A stretch of DNA of 64,000 bases from DATBLE01 sp036555585 (GCA_036555585.1 DATBLE010000047.1:62001-126000), one strand, 5' to 3'. Positions 1 to 8,606 are shown, numbered from the stretch's first letter. Numbers and translations: made by a program. The notes: a model not told the origin generated them from the letters alone.

Positions 1-152
1 AGCAGCGGCGCGGCGCCGAAGGCGGAGACCGGGATCGACCACGCGGTGACGACGTGGATGCGCGCTCCGGTCGCCTGTGCGAGCTCGATGGCGGTCTTCG
101 TCGCCTGCGCGGCCGAGGGCGAGCCGTCGGTTGCCAGTACGATCGTGTTCAT
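1..152 (-). CDS. Universal stress protein UspA family, 3'-truncated by window edge
   Basis: The frame starts at an ATG at 152 and runs off the window, giving 50 residues. It opens MNTIVLATDGSPSAAQATKT, the first beta-strand and nucleotide-binding Asp/Gly stretch of UspA domains, followed by an IHVVTAWSIP strand. UspA proteins bind ATP or act in stress adaptation; the role here cannot be narrowed. Only the N-terminal third of one domain is visible, so the C-terminal G-2X-G-9X-G motif cannot be checked. Confidence 0.8.
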   Translation of the reverse strand, partial: MNTIVLATDGSPSAAQATKTAIELAQATGARIHVVTAWSIPVSAFGAAPL

Positions 153-255
153 CGAATCCGTCGACGTGAGCGTGCCCGACGGGCGAACGCGACGACATCG
201 GCAGGGCGACGGATCGCGGCTGCGGCCTTCTACGGAGGCCGGGTGCCGAAGGGAG

Positions 256-711
256 CTAGCCGGCCGGGCTGGTCGGCTCGACGGACGCGTTCGGCGGCAC
301 GTGCTCCGCGTCGGCCGCTTCGCCTGCCGAGTAGTGTCGCGCCGCGGGCCAGGGCGCCAGGATCAGCAGGAGCATCGAGTCGACGAGCGCGCGCACGCTG
401 TGCCGCTCGCCCGGATCGAAGGCGACGAGCGTGCCGGCGCCGCCCTCGGCGGTCTCGCCGGACGCGTCGATCGACACCCTCCCGTCGACCACCTGCAGGA
501 TCGCCCGCTCACGCACCTCGTGGTCGCCCATGCGCTCGCCTTCGGCGAGCTCGACCACGATGGCGCGACACTCCGGCGTGCTGAACAGCACGCGTGGAAT
601 CTGGCCCTCGCGTCTCGGCACGCGCGGGGCGTCGGGCCCGGGCTCGCGCGGCGTCTGCTTCTCGGTCGACGGCGGCAGCGACGTGAGATCCCAGCGTTCC
701 ACGCCGCGCAC
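256..711 (-). CDS. Cupin-domain protein
   Basis: About 150 residues with a single small cupin barrel. Motif 1 is near residues 60-70 (GDHEVRERAI) and motif 2 near residues 98-108 (DPGERHSVRA); the His/Glu residues could hold a metal. A polar, Pro-rich leader of about 35 residues precedes the barrel and a loose Ala/Glu/Pro tail follows it. The start is a GTG at 711, or an in-frame GTG at 702. The gene lies 1 nt below the stop of the DUF488 gene, so it is probably the third gene of an operon with DUF488 and the TDT transporter. The substrate is unknown. Confidence 0.7.
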   Translation of the reverse strand: MRGVERWDLTSLPPSTEKQTPREPGPDAPRVPRREGQIPRVLFSTPECRAIVVELAEGERMGDHEVRERAILQVVDGRVSIDASGETAEGGAGTLVAFDPGERHSVRALVDSMLLLILAPWPAARHYSAGEAADAEHVPPNASVEPTSPAG

Positions 712-712
712 G

Positions 713-1069
713 CTACCGCTTCGAGCCGCGCTCCAGGGCCTCCGCGACGACGACCGCGTTGTTGTGCTCCTCGTCGCGTGCCGCGTACACGACCGTCACC
801 GTGGACTCGCGTGCGCGCTCCCTCAGCTCGGCGAGGTGCTCGCTTCGGGCTTCGAGCTCTCGGAGATAGCGACCCCGGAACTCCGCGAAGCGCTCGGGCC
901 GGTGGCCGAACCAGCGGCGCAGCTCGTCGCTCGGAGCGAGGTCCCGCGCCCACTCGTCGAGCTTCGCCCGCTCGCGGGACACGCCGCGCGGCCAGATGTG
1001 GTCGACGAGGACCCGGTAGCCGTCGTCGGCCGCCGCGGGCTGATATACGCGCTTCGCCCGAACGTCCAC
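713..1069 (-). CDS. DUF488 family protein
   Basis: 118 residues from a GTG start at 1069. The family signature YRVLVDHIWPRGVSRE lies near residues 18-33 and a second conserved stretch, VVYAARDEEHNNAVVVAE, near the C-terminus. Length is typical for the short DUF488 proteins. The biochemical role of the family is not established to my knowledge. It lies 11 nt below the TDT transporter gene and 1 nt above the cupin gene, all on the minus strand, which supports cotranscription. Confidence 0.85.
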   Translation of the reverse strand: MDVRAKRVYQPAAADDGYRVLVDHIWPRGVSRERAKLDEWARDLAPSDELRRWFGHRPERFAEFRGRYLRELEARSEHLAELRERARESTVTVVYAARDEEHNNAVVVAEALERGSKR

Positions 1070-1080
1070 CCGACCTCAGC

Positions 1081-2085
1081 CTAGCCGGACGGCTCGCCGC
1101 GGACGGCGCCGGCATCTGCGCTCCAGGTCGCGAGCCCGCGCCGGATCAGGGCGGCCAGGACGACGAGCCAGAGCGAGAACGCGACCCAGGTCCACACCCG
1201 GGCGAAGTCGACGAGGCCGCCGATGTCCTCGACCTCTCCGACCGTGAAGCTGCACGCCGCGTACATGCCCACCGGGAACACCGTCGACCAGCGGCGCGCG
1301 TCGTAGCTCAGCCGCGGCGCGACGAGCTCGCAGACGATCAGCACCGGCAGCCAGAGCATCGCAGCCGCCCAGAGCGCCAGCGCCGTCCGGCCGAGCCCGT
1401 CGCTCAGGCCGTGCAGCGATCCGATCGCCTGCGTCGCCTGGGCCGCCTTGCCGCAGGCGAGCGTCGCGATCGCGAGCGCTCCGCCCGCCACCCAGTGGTC
1501 GCCGTGGCCGACGACGAGCTGGCGCAGGTCGAAGCGCGCGAGCACGAACACGTAGATCGCCAGCCCGAGCCCGATCGCGACCAGGGAGGCAACCGCAAGC
1601 CACCGGATCTGCTCCTCGGCGGCGAGGATGGCGGCCAGCACGGCGAGCGAATCGGTGGAGACGTCGAGCACGAACGAGACGCCCACGGTCGGAGTCACCC
1701 AGTGCCGGAGGACGCTCGGCACCAGCAGCAGCCAGAGGCAGAGAGCGACCACGAGCAGGGCCCCGCCGACGCGATGCCAGCCCAGCAGGGCGAGGCGGGA
1801 GCCCAGCACCGCGGTTCCCGCGACACCGGTCAGCGCAGCCGGCGACGCCGCCTCGTGGACGACCCGCGGCCGGTCGGTCAGGACCCTGCCGACCAGCACC
1901 AGCCCGAGCCCGACCCAGACCGCAGCCGCGAGCACGAGCAGCACGCGCGAGAGCGTCTCGTGGCCGCCGACGGTCAGGTCGATGGAGACGATGCCCGTGC
2001 CCATCACGACCGCGCCCGAGGCCGGCGGGATCGCCGCGAGGACGCGAGCCGCGGCCGGCGTCACCGCGTTGTCCCGACCCGGCAC
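1081..2085 (-). CDS. TDT/SLAC1-type transporter (tellurite resistance/C4-dicarboxylate family)
   Basis: 334 residues with about ten hydrophobic segments. The N-terminal PPASGAVVMGTGIVSIDL resembles the first helix of the TehA/SLAC1 fold. TDT proteins are anion channels or carriers of the cytoplasmic membrane. The start is a GTG at 2085; an internal GTG a few codons on (before TPAAARV) would also fit. It is the first gene of a probable operon with DUF488 and the cupin gene. Nothing in the sequence shows whether tellurite, sulfite, malate or another anion is carried. Confidence 0.75.
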   Translation of the reverse strand: MPGRDNAVTPAAARVLAAIPPASGAVVMGTGIVSIDLTVGGHETLSRVLLVLAAAVWVGLGLVLVGRVLTDRPRVVHEAASPAALTGVAGTAVLGSRLALLGWHRVGGALLVVALCLWLLLVPSVLRHWVTPTVGVSFVLDVSTDSLAVLAAILAAEEQIRWLAVASLVAIGLGLAIYVFVLARFDLRQLVVGHGDHWVAGGALAIATLACGKAAQATQAIGSLHGLSDGLGRTALALWAAAMLWLPVLIVCELVAPRLSYDARRWSTVFPVGMYAACSFTVGEVEDIGGLVDFARVWTWVAFSLWLVVLAALIRRGLATWSADAGAVRGEPSG

Positions 2086-2163
2086 CGGAGAGCGCTGGTG
2101 ATCGCCGAAGGATACGCCGGGTCGCCCGGCCCGGTCGCGGCCGGGCGACCCGCGCGAGAGCGG

Positions 2164-2601
2164 CTAGGCGGTCGCGCCCGCAGCCTCCGGCACGAGGCCG
2201 AGCTGCGTGAGCACGTCCATCTGGTCGTAGTAGAGGTACTCCTCCACCGACTTCCCGTCGGCGAAGCGGACGAACTGCGAGCAGCGTCCTTCGAGCGTCC
2301 GGCCGGTCGCCGGGACGTCGCCGGCGGGGCCGGAGAGCGTCCCGTCGTGGGTGCCCTTGAACACGCCGGTGGTCGCGACCCAGTCGCCGTCGACGACGAT
2401 CGTGTCGGCGCTGAGCTTCGCGTCCGAGAACGCGTTCAGCCAGCCCATCGCGTACCCGGTGACGGCGTCGCCGCCCTCGAGACGGACTCCGCCGGGCCCC
2501 TCGAACACGCAGTCGTCCGCGGTGGCGGCCCGGACGCCGGCCTCGTCGTGCGCGTTGAACGCGTCGAGCCAGGCATCGAAGGCCGCGCGGCTGTCGGACA
2601 T
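2164..2601 (-). CDS. SnoaL-like / NTF2-fold protein
   Basis: 145 residues from ATG at 2601, with a GAGG-type ribosome site just upstream. The pattern FDAWLDAFNAHD, then an acidic stretch, then VDGDWVATTGVFKGTH and QFVRFADGKSVEEYLYYD is that of SnoaL-like polyketide cyclase or ester-cyclase folds (NTF2 superfamily). These small cone-shaped proteins isomerise or bind hydrophobic substrates, but many members have no known reaction. It appears monocistronic, about 80 nt from the TDT gene. Confidence 0.75.
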   Translation of the reverse strand: MSDSRAAFDAWLDAFNAHDEAGVRAATADDCVFEGPGGVRLEGGDAVTGYAMGWLNAFSDAKLSADTIVVDGDWVATTGVFKGTHDGTLSGPAGDVPATGRTLEGRCSQFVRFADGKSVEEYLYYDQMDVLTQLGLVPEAAGATA

Positions 2602-2713
2602 GAGAACCTCCCTCTGTCGTCGATTCGCAGCCTGTCGCCGCGAACGTAACTCCGACTGGTTCGCGCCGCAACCCCGATCGGATCGCGGGCTCCTAGCGCC
2701 GGTCGCCCACGAC

Positions 2714-3157
2714 TCAGCTCACCGCCTTCTTCACGAGCTCGCCGAGCCTGGCCTCGTCGGCCGCGGTCAGCTTCGTGAGCGCGAACGAGGTCGGCCACAT
2801 GGCGCCTGCGTCGAGGTTGGCGGCTTCCTCGAAGCCGAACGTCGCGTACCGGGAGTTGAACTTCGACGCCGGCTTGAAGAAGCAGACCACCTTGCCGTCG
2901 TTGGCGTACGCGGGCATCCCGTACCAGGTCTTCGGCCAGAGATCCGGCGCGGCGGCCTGGACGAGCGCGTGGAGCCGCTCGGCCAGGTCCCGATCCGGTT
3001 CGGGCAGCGCGGCGATCGCGGCACGCACGTCGCGTTCCCCGGCCGCCCGGTTCTTGCTCGCCCGCTCCTCCGCCTTCAGCTCCCGGGCACGAGCCCTCAT
3101 GGCCGCCCGTTCGTCGGCGGTGAACCCCTTGGACTTCCTGCTCTCCGCCGGGCTCAT
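2714..3157 (-). CDS. DUF1801 / YdhG-like protein
   Basis: 147 residues. After a charged helical leader (residues 1-45) comes a compact domain with LWPKTWYGMPAYANDGKVV and a C-terminal LTAADEARLGELVKKAV, typical of the DUF1801 fold (frataxin-like, often called an iron-chaperone-like family). Its ATG at 3157 overlaps the stop of the upstream VOC gene by four bases (ATGA), so it is translated from the same message as the VOC protein and the AraC regulator. Function is not known. Confidence 0.75.
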   Translation of the reverse strand: MSPAESRKSKGFTADERAAMRARARELKAEERASKNRAAGERDVRAAIAALPEPDRDLAERLHALVQAAAPDLWPKTWYGMPAYANDGKVVCFFKPASKFNSRYATFGFEEAANLDAGAMWPTSFALTKLTAADEARLGELVKKAVS

Positions 3158-3567
3158 CGCAGCTCCTGGATGCGGATCAGGTTGCCGGCGGGATCGCGGA
3201 AGGCGCAGTCGCGAATGCCGTACGGCTGCTCGGTCGGCTCCTGGACGACCTCGGCGTCTCCGGCCTGTAGCCGCTCGAAGGTGCCGTCGAGGTCGGCCGA
3301 GGCCAGGTTGACGCTCGCGTAGGTTCCCTTCGCCATCATCTCGGCGATCGTCCGGCGCTCCTCGTCGGTGACGCCGGGGGTCGCCTCCGGCGGGTAGAGG
3401 ACGATGGACGTGTCGGGCTGGCCGGCGGGGCCGACCGTGATCCAGTGCATGCCGTTGTATTCGACGTCGTTGCGGACGTCGAAGCCGAGGGTGTCCCGGT
3501 AGAAGCCCAGGGAGGCGGCCGGATCGTCGTGCGGGAGGAAGCTGGCGTGAATGGTGATGTCGGTCAT
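3154..3567 (-). CDS. VOC superfamily (glyoxalase/bleomycin-resistance-like) protein
   Basis: 137 residues from ATG at 3567 (MTDITIHASFLPHDDPAASL). The two beta-alpha-beta-beta-beta halves are visible: SLGFYRDTLGFDVRNDVEY in the first and RDPAGNLIRIQEL closing the second. VOC proteins bind a metal through His/Glu residues and act on glyoxal, aromatic diols or antibiotics; the substrate here is unknown. The frame stays open further upstream, but this ATG sits in an ATGA overlap with the stop of the AraC gene, which decides the start. The gene is the middle member of an AraC-VOC-DUF1801 operon. Confidence 0.85.
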   Translation of the reverse strand: MTDITIHASFLPHDDPAASLGFYRDTLGFDVRNDVEYNGMHWITVGPAGQPDTSIVLYPPEATPGVTDEERRTIAEMMAKGTYASVNLASADLDGTFERLQAGDAEVVQEPTEQPYGIRDCAFRDPAGNLIRIQELR

Positions 3568-4022
3568 GAGCGTGAGGGTAGTCGCGGCTCGGTGGCCGGC
3601 GCTTCTCGATTCCTGATCGGTCTGGTCACCTGCTTCGCCACGCACGGCGGGATCCCCGTCATCGCTCCGGCCGCCCGGCTGCGGTAGGTGCTGGGCGGCA
3701 CGCCGACCAGCTCGGTGAAGCGCGTGCTGAACGTGCCCAGCGACGAGCAGCCGACCGCGAAGCAGACCTCGGTGACGCTGAGGCCGCCGCGGCGCAGCAG
3801 CGCCATCGCGCGCTCGACCCGGCGCGTCATCAGGTAGCTGTACGGCGACTCGCCGTAGGCGAGCCGGAACCGGCGGCTGAAATGCCCGGCCGACATGTGC
3901 GCGTCGCGGGCGAGCGCCTCGACGTCCAGTGGCTGCGCGTACTCCCGGTCGATCCGGTCGCGGACGCGGCGCAGCCGTGCGAGGTCGCGCAGGTCCGCCG
4001 CCGCAGCTGGCTTTCCGGTCAC
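3564..4022 (-). CDS. AraC-family transcriptional regulator (short, DNA-binding domain only)
   Basis: About 152 residues if the GTG at 4022 is used. The protein is essentially one AraC DNA-binding domain: helix-turn-helix 1 around YAQPLDVEALARDAHMSAGH and helix-turn-helix 2 around LSVTEVCFAVGCSSLGTFS, followed by the family end FTELVGVPPSTYR. No effector domain is present. The frame remains open upstream to about 4235, but that stretch is Arg/Ser-rich and looks non-coding. It overlaps the VOC gene by ATGA and presumably controls its own operon. Confidence 0.8.
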   Translation of the reverse strand: MTGKPAAAADLRDLARLRRVRDRIDREYAQPLDVEALARDAHMSAGHFSRRFRLAYGESPYSYLMTRRVERAMALLRRGGLSVTEVCFAVGCSSLGTFSTRFTELVGVPPSTYRSRAAGAMTGIPPCVAKQVTRPIRNREAPATEPRLPSRS

Positions 4023-4137
4023 CGGCAAGATGGTGCCACGGCGCGCCGGAGCGCCGTCGCGGGCGCTCTCTCTCGAGCAGCAGGTTTCACGGCTGCACGC
4101 GTCGGTAGACCGTCGACGGCCTGTCTGGAGGTGCACA

Positions 4138-5289
4138 GTGCCAATCGGTTTCCTGATCTCGATTGCGGTGATGACCCTCGGGATGGCGGCGTCGTTGCGG
4201 CCGCCGTCCCGCTCGGGACGCCTGGGGCTGGCCACCTGGCTCTTCAGCGCGATCCCGAACGAGTCGCCGTTCCTGGCCTTCTACTGGATCGGCGCCTGCA
4301 CGCTGCTCGCGTACTCCCAGGGCGATCTGCACGGGACGCCCGTCTGGGTCGCGCTCGGAATCGCGACCGCACCGTTCCTCGGCACGCCCGTTCTCGTGCG
4401 CCGGAGCCTGCGCGCATGCCCCGCGATCGAGCAGGCGCTCGGCCGGACGTTCGCGACGAGACCGCCCTGGGTGCGGATCGTCCTCGCGCCGCTGCCCCTG
4501 TTCCACCCCGGTGTGAGACGCATCCGCAACATCGGCTACGGCGATGCCGGCCGGCGCAACCGTCTCGATCTCTACCGGCGCCGGGGCGGCGGGGGCGGCG
4601 GCCCGATGCTGATCCATCTGCACGGCGGGGGCTTCTCGTTCGCGCCCGGGCGCAGGAGCTTCTACGCGCGACGGCTGTTGTTCCGGCTCGCCCGCAAGGG
4701 CTGGGTCTGCATCAGCGCGACCTACCGGCTCCAGCCCGCGGCCAGGTTCCCGGACGCGCTGATCGACGTCAAGAGGGTGATCGCCTGGGCTCGCGCACAG
4801 GCGGATGAGCACGGCGGCGACCCCGACCGGATCGTGCTGACGGGAAGCTCGTTCGGCGCCCGGCTGGCCACGCTGGCGGGCTTCACCGCCGACGACCCGG
4901 CCTTCCAGCCCGGCTTCGAAGAGGCCGACACGTCCGTGGCAGCGGTCGTCGGGCTCTACGGCTACTACGGCGGGATCGCCAGCCGCCGGTCGCTCCCCTC
5001 CTCGCCGTTCGACTACGCCGGCCGCGGCTCGGCGCCGCTGCTGATCGTCCACGGCGACCAGGACACGCTCACCTCTCCCCAGCGGGCCCGCGCGCTTGCC
5101 GACCGAGCCCGCGACGCCTCCGCCAATCCCGTCGTCTACGTCGAGCTGCCGGGCGCCCAGCACTCGTTCGACCTCCTGACGTCGATCCGCTTCGAGGCCG
5201 TGATCGACGGCATCGAAGCCTTCGTCGGGTCGATCGCGGGGTCGAATCTCAGCCGAGCCAAACGGGCGAGATCCGCAGCTCCGTCGTAG
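4138..5289 (+). CDS. Membrane-anchored alpha/beta hydrolase (HSL-type esterase)
   Basis: 383 residues from GTG at 4138, preceded by GGAG seven bases upstream. Residues 1-100 hold three or four hydrophobic segments, then comes an alpha/beta-hydrolase domain of the hormone-sensitive-lipase class: oxyanion motif LIHLHGGGFSF near 160, nucleophile elbow GSSFGA near 242 (Ser in G-x-S-x-G), the acid in HGDQDTLTS near 307 and the His in GAQHSF near 343. It should hydrolyse an ester at the membrane. Its 3' end lies 6 nt from the end of the convergent kinase gene. Confidence 0.85.
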   Translation: MPIGFLISIAVMTLGMAASLRPPSRSGRLGLATWLFSAIPNESPFLAFYWIGACTLLAYSQGDLHGTPVWVALGIATAPFLGTPVLVRRSLRACPAIEQALGRTFATRPPWVRIVLAPLPLFHPGVRRIRNIGYGDAGRRNRLDLYRRRGGGGGGPMLIHLHGGGFSFAPGRRSFYARRLLFRLARKGWVCISATYRLQPAARFPDALIDVKRVIAWARAQADEHGGDPDRIVLTGSSFGARLATLAGFTADDPAFQPGFEEADTSVAAVVGLYGYYGGIASRRSLPSSPFDYAGRGSAPLLIVHGDQDTLTSPQRARALADRARDASANPVVYVELPGAQHSFDLLTSIRFEAVIDGIEAFVGSIAGSNLSRAKRARSAAPS

Positions 5290-5295
5290 CCACGC

Positions 5296-6300
5296 TCAGA
5301 GGCCGCCGTGCTCCTCGGCGAGCGCCGTCGCCTCGTCGAGGCTCGGCATGAAGTTCGCGCAACCGTGCCGGCCTACGACCACCGCGCCGCACGCGTTGCC
5401 GAGCCGCGCGGCGCGGTACCACTCCCACCCGTTGACGTAGCCGTATAGGAACCCGGCCGCGAAGGCGTCGCCCGCCCCGAGGATGTTCTGCACCTCGACC
5501 GGGAAGCCGGGAACGTCGACCCGGCCGTCAGCGCTCCACACGCGCGCGCCGTCGGCACCGCGTTTCTCGAGCACGACCTCGGGCCCGAGCTCGAGCAGCT
5601 GCTTCACCGCCGCCTCGACGTCACCGGCGACGTGCGCGTCCGACACCTGGCTGTGCTCGACCTGCACGTCGGCCGGATCGGCGAGCATGGCCGCGTTCAG
5701 CTCGTCCACGGTCCCGAGCGCGACGTCGACGAGACGGAGCGCCGAGCGCACCGCTGCGCCGTACGCACGTGCGTCGTGCCACTGGTCCGGACGGAAATCG
5801 AGGTCGAGCACGGTTCGCGCCCCGGACGCCCGCGCCCGCTCGGCCGCGAAGATCGTCGCGCTCCGGCTCGGCTCACGACTCAGATTCGTCCCTGCGAACT
5901 GGAAGACGGCGACGTCGTCGAGCGGCAGGGTCAGCACGTCGTCGATCGTCAGCTCGACGTCCGCGCAGTTGTCGCGGTAGAAGACGAGCGGGAACCGATC
6001 GGGCGGCTCGATTCCGAGCAGCACGGCGCTCGTCCTCCGGCCCGGCTTCCGCAGCACCCATTGCGTATCGACAGCGTTCTCCTCGAGGAAGCGAAGGACG
6101 AAGTCGCCGACCGGATCGTCGCCGATCCCGGTCAGCAGCGCCGTCCGCAGCCCGAGCCGGCGGGCGCCGACGCTGATGTTCGTCGGCGAGCCGCCGACGT
6201 AGGCCGCGAAGCCGGTGATCTCCGGGAAGGGGGCACCCACGTCGTTCGAGTAGAGGTCGATCGACGACCGGCCCATGTGGAGCGTGTCGTAGCGACGCAT
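5296..6300 (-). CDS. iolC: PfkB-family sugar kinase, 5-dehydro-2-deoxygluconokinase-like
   Basis: 334 residues from ATG at 6300; the stop of the upstream gene shares one base with it (TGATG). The N-terminal GRSSIDLYSNDVGAPF, then YVGGSPTNISVGARRLGL and FPLVFYRDNCADVEL, are characteristic of IolC, which phosphorylates 5-dehydro-2-deoxygluconate in myo-inositol breakdown. The PfkB catalytic signature GAGDAFAAGF is present near residue 277. No other iol gene is visible, so the substrate may instead be a product of this locus. It is the last gene of the OYE/FAH/kinase transcript. Confidence 0.8.
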   Translation of the reverse strand: MRRYDTLHMGRSSIDLYSNDVGAPFPEITGFAAYVGGSPTNISVGARRLGLRTALLTGIGDDPVGDFVLRFLEENAVDTQWVLRKPGRRTSAVLLGIEPPDRFPLVFYRDNCADVELTIDDVLTLPLDDVAVFQFAGTNLSREPSRSATIFAAERARASGARTVLDLDFRPDQWHDARAYGAAVRSALRLVDVALGTVDELNAAMLADPADVQVEHSQVSDAHVAGDVEAAVKQLLELGPEVVLEKRGADGARVWSADGRVDVPGFPVEVQNILGAGDAFAAGFLYGYVNGWEWYRAARLGNACGAVVVGRHGCANFMPSLDEATALAEEHGGL

Positions 6301-6521
6301 CAACCGGGGACGACGGGGTTCGTCAGCGAGCCGATGCCGTCGATCTCGACCGCGACGACGTCCCCGGGCCGCAGGTACCCGCCGCGCCGAACGTCGTCGC
6401 GGTCACAGCCCGAGCCGATCAGCTCGACCATCGACCCTTCGAATGCCAGCGGGGCGACCGTGCCGTCGCCGACCGTGCCGACCGCACGCCGCCCGGCGTG
6501 CTCGTACGTGGCGAGCTTCAC
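6300..6521 (-). pseudogene. Miniature fumarylacetoacetate hydrolase-like protein (core deleted)
   Basis: 73 codons from a GTG at 6521, with no gap after the upstream stop codon. The first ~38 residues (MKLATYEHAGRRAVGTVGDG onward) match the N-terminus of FAH-family proteins and the last ~25 (YLRPGDVVAVEIDGIGSLTN) match their extreme C-terminus. The usual ~200-residue catalytic core with the metal-binding Glu/Glu/Asp residues is absent. Frame and translational coupling to the kinase gene are intact. It is either a clean internal deletion or a small protein retained for coupling; it cannot be a functional FAH hydrolase. Confidence 0.65.
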
Positions 6522-8549
6522 CTACAGCTTCCGGGCGGCTCGGTGCCCCTCGTACACCGCCTCGTACGTCCCCCGCGGCGCCGTCGCGTCTCCGATCAGC
6601 TCCGCGGCGACGCCGCGCTCGCGGAGCAGCGCGTGGAGCCCGTTCTCCGAGCGCCGGCCGGTGACCATCACGACCGCGTCCACCTCCGTTTCCTGTCGGC
6701 CGTCGGCATGGTGGACGTTGACGAGCGAGACGGTGCGACCGTCGATCGCGTCGACGAAGTGGTCGACGACCATCTCGACACCCGTCTCGTAGAGCTTCGG
6801 CAGGATCCAGTCGAGGTAGACGTCCAGGATCGTCTCCAACCCGACCATCGGCCAGCGGGTGACGAGCCGGACCCGCGAGGCGCCGTTCTGCGCGAGCGCG
6901 ACCGCGGTCAGCGGCGCGACCACATGGCAGAGGTCGTCGAGGACGATGACGTCGCCGGTCGGGTGGACGGCCCCGGTCGCGACCTCGTCCCAGCCGACGC
7001 AGTTTCCGGTCTCCCAGCCGGGGATCGGCTTCCCCGTCCAGCCCTGGAAGCCGTCCCGGCAGACCGACGAGCCGGTGGCGACGACGACGCGGTCGGGGCG
7101 CTCCGCCGCCAGGACCTCGTCCAGGCTCTCGGCCGTGACGGGCGAGGACGTGCGGATCTCCGCGCCGTTCTTCCGGGCCTGGTCCGCGAGCCACGTCGCG
7201 ATCAAGCCGAACTCCGAGCGCGTCGGCAGCAGCGACTCGAGCCGTACGTGGCCGCCGACCTCTGCCTCGCGCTCGAGGACGACGAGCTCGTGTCCGCGTG
7301 CTGCAGCGACCCTTGCGAACTCGAGGCCGGCCGGGCCGGCGCCGACTACCAGCACCTTCCCGGGGTCGCTCACGCGCTGCAACGTCCCCTTCCCCCAGAC
7401 GGACTCGCGGCCGATCTCGGGGTTGTAGATGCATTGGACGCGGCCTCCGCGGCTGACGCTCTTCCAGCAGTAGTTCGCGGCGACGCACCGGCGGATGTCG
7501 TCCGCGCGACCCTCCGCGGCCTTCGTCACCCAGTCCGGGTCGGCAAAGAGCTGGCGTGCGAGGCAGATCGCGTCGCCGTGCCCCTCGGCGAGCAGCTGCT
7601 CGGCGACATCCGGCGTCGTGATCCGGCCGACGAGCAACACGGGCTTCGACGAGACCTCCCGGATCGACTTGGCGTACTCCTTCTCCCAGCCGGGCTCGAA
7701 CTCCATCGGCGTGTGGATGTACGCGTGGTGCACGCCCGCCGAGACGTCGACGTAGTCGACGTCGGCACGCTGCTCGAGATCCGGAACGATCCGCTTGACG
7801 TCCTCGAGCTCGAGGTCGCCGGGCCAGAACGACGTCGAGTTGATCCGGTAACCGAGGAACGCCTCGTCCCCGATCGCGCTGCGGATGCGCGTCAGCGCCT
7901 CGACCGGGAAGCGCAGCCGGTTCTCGTACGAGCCGCCCCACGCGTCGGTGCGCTGGTTGTAGAACGGAGAGAGGAACTGCCACGGCAGGTAGCCGTGACT
8001 CAGGTGGAGCTCGACGCCGTCGAGCCCCGCCTCGATCGCGCGCCGGCCAGCGGAGGCGTACGCGTCGAGGATCTCCTGGATCTCCTCCTCGGTCAGCTCC
8101 TTCGGCGTCGACGCGCCCGGGAACTCGCCGAGCGGCACCTGGCTCGGCGAGAGCGTGTACCAGGTTGCGTCGATGTCGTACCCCGCCGCCTGCTTGTACG
8201 TCGGGAAGCCGCGCACGCCCGAGTGCCACAGCTGGATCGCGAGCTTGCAGCCGTGCCGGTGCACCGCGTCGGCGATCCTGCCGAGCGGCTCGACGTTGCG
8301 ATCGTCCCAGAGCTGCGGCATCAGGAGCGGCGCCATCAGCGAGCTCGGGTGGACGTGCGCGGCGCCGATGATGATCAGCCCGGTGCCGCCGCGGGCCCGC
8401 TCCTCGTAGTAGGAGGTCGCCATCTCGGTGAAGACCCCGTTCCACGGATCCGAGACCCAGGTCGGGCAGGTGGGCGGGAACACGACGCGGTTCTTGATCG
8501 CCGTGTTGCGGATGCGCCACTCGGAGAAGAGGTGAGGGTACTCGCTCAC
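6522..8549 (-). CDS. OYE-type NADH:flavin oxidoreductase, 2,4-dienoyl-CoA reductase-like
   Basis: 675 residues from GTG at 8549, with AGGAGG nine bases upstream. Residues 1-350 form the FMN TIM barrel, including LHLSHGYLPWQFLSPFYNQR at 181-200. An iron-sulfur segment follows with Cys 355, 361 and 373, then an FAD/NAD(P) module beginning GAGPAGLE at 403. This is the architecture of FadH, trimethylamine dehydrogenase and BaiH-type enzymes that reduce enoates. The usual C-x2-C-x3-C pattern lacks its middle Cys. First gene of a three-gene transcript divergent from the Liv-type binding protein. Confidence 0.9.
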   Translation of the reverse strand: MSEYPHLFSEWRIRNTAIKNRVVFPPTCPTWVSDPWNGVFTEMATSYYEERARGGTGLIIIGAAHVHPSSLMAPLLMPQLWDDRNVEPLGRIADAVHRHGCKLAIQLWHSGVRGFPTYKQAAGYDIDATWYTLSPSQVPLGEFPGASTPKELTEEEIQEILDAYASAGRRAIEAGLDGVELHLSHGYLPWQFLSPFYNQRTDAWGGSYENRLRFPVEALTRIRSAIGDEAFLGYRINSTSFWPGDLELEDVKRIVPDLEQRADVDYVDVSAGVHHAYIHTPMEFEPGWEKEYAKSIREVSSKPVLLVGRITTPDVAEQLLAEGHGDAICLARQLFADPDWVTKAAEGRADDIRRCVAANYCWKSVSRGGRVQCIYNPEIGRESVWGKGTLQRVSDPGKVLVVGAGPAGLEFARVAAARGHELVVLEREAEVGGHVRLESLLPTRSEFGLIATWLADQARKNGAEIRTSSPVTAESLDEVLAAERPDRVVVATGSSVCRDGFQGWTGKPIPGWETGNCVGWDEVATGAVHPTGDVIVLDDLCHVVAPLTAVALAQNGASRVRLVTRWPMVGLETILDVYLDWILPKLYETGVEMVVDHFVDAIDGRTVSLVNVHHADGRQETEVDAVVMVTGRRSENGLHALLRERGVAAELIGDATAPRGTYEAVYEGHRAARKL

Positions 8550-8606
8550 GTCGGTTTTCCTCCTCTGGCCGGGGGCGCCGAGCATACTCCACGGCCGGAC
8601 GGGACC

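Noticed and set aside
46..2649. A plus-strand open frame of 867 codons
   Set aside because: It is antisense to five convincing minus-strand genes, is extremely rich in Arg, Ala, Gly and Pro, and shows no domain. It is a GC-bias artefact.
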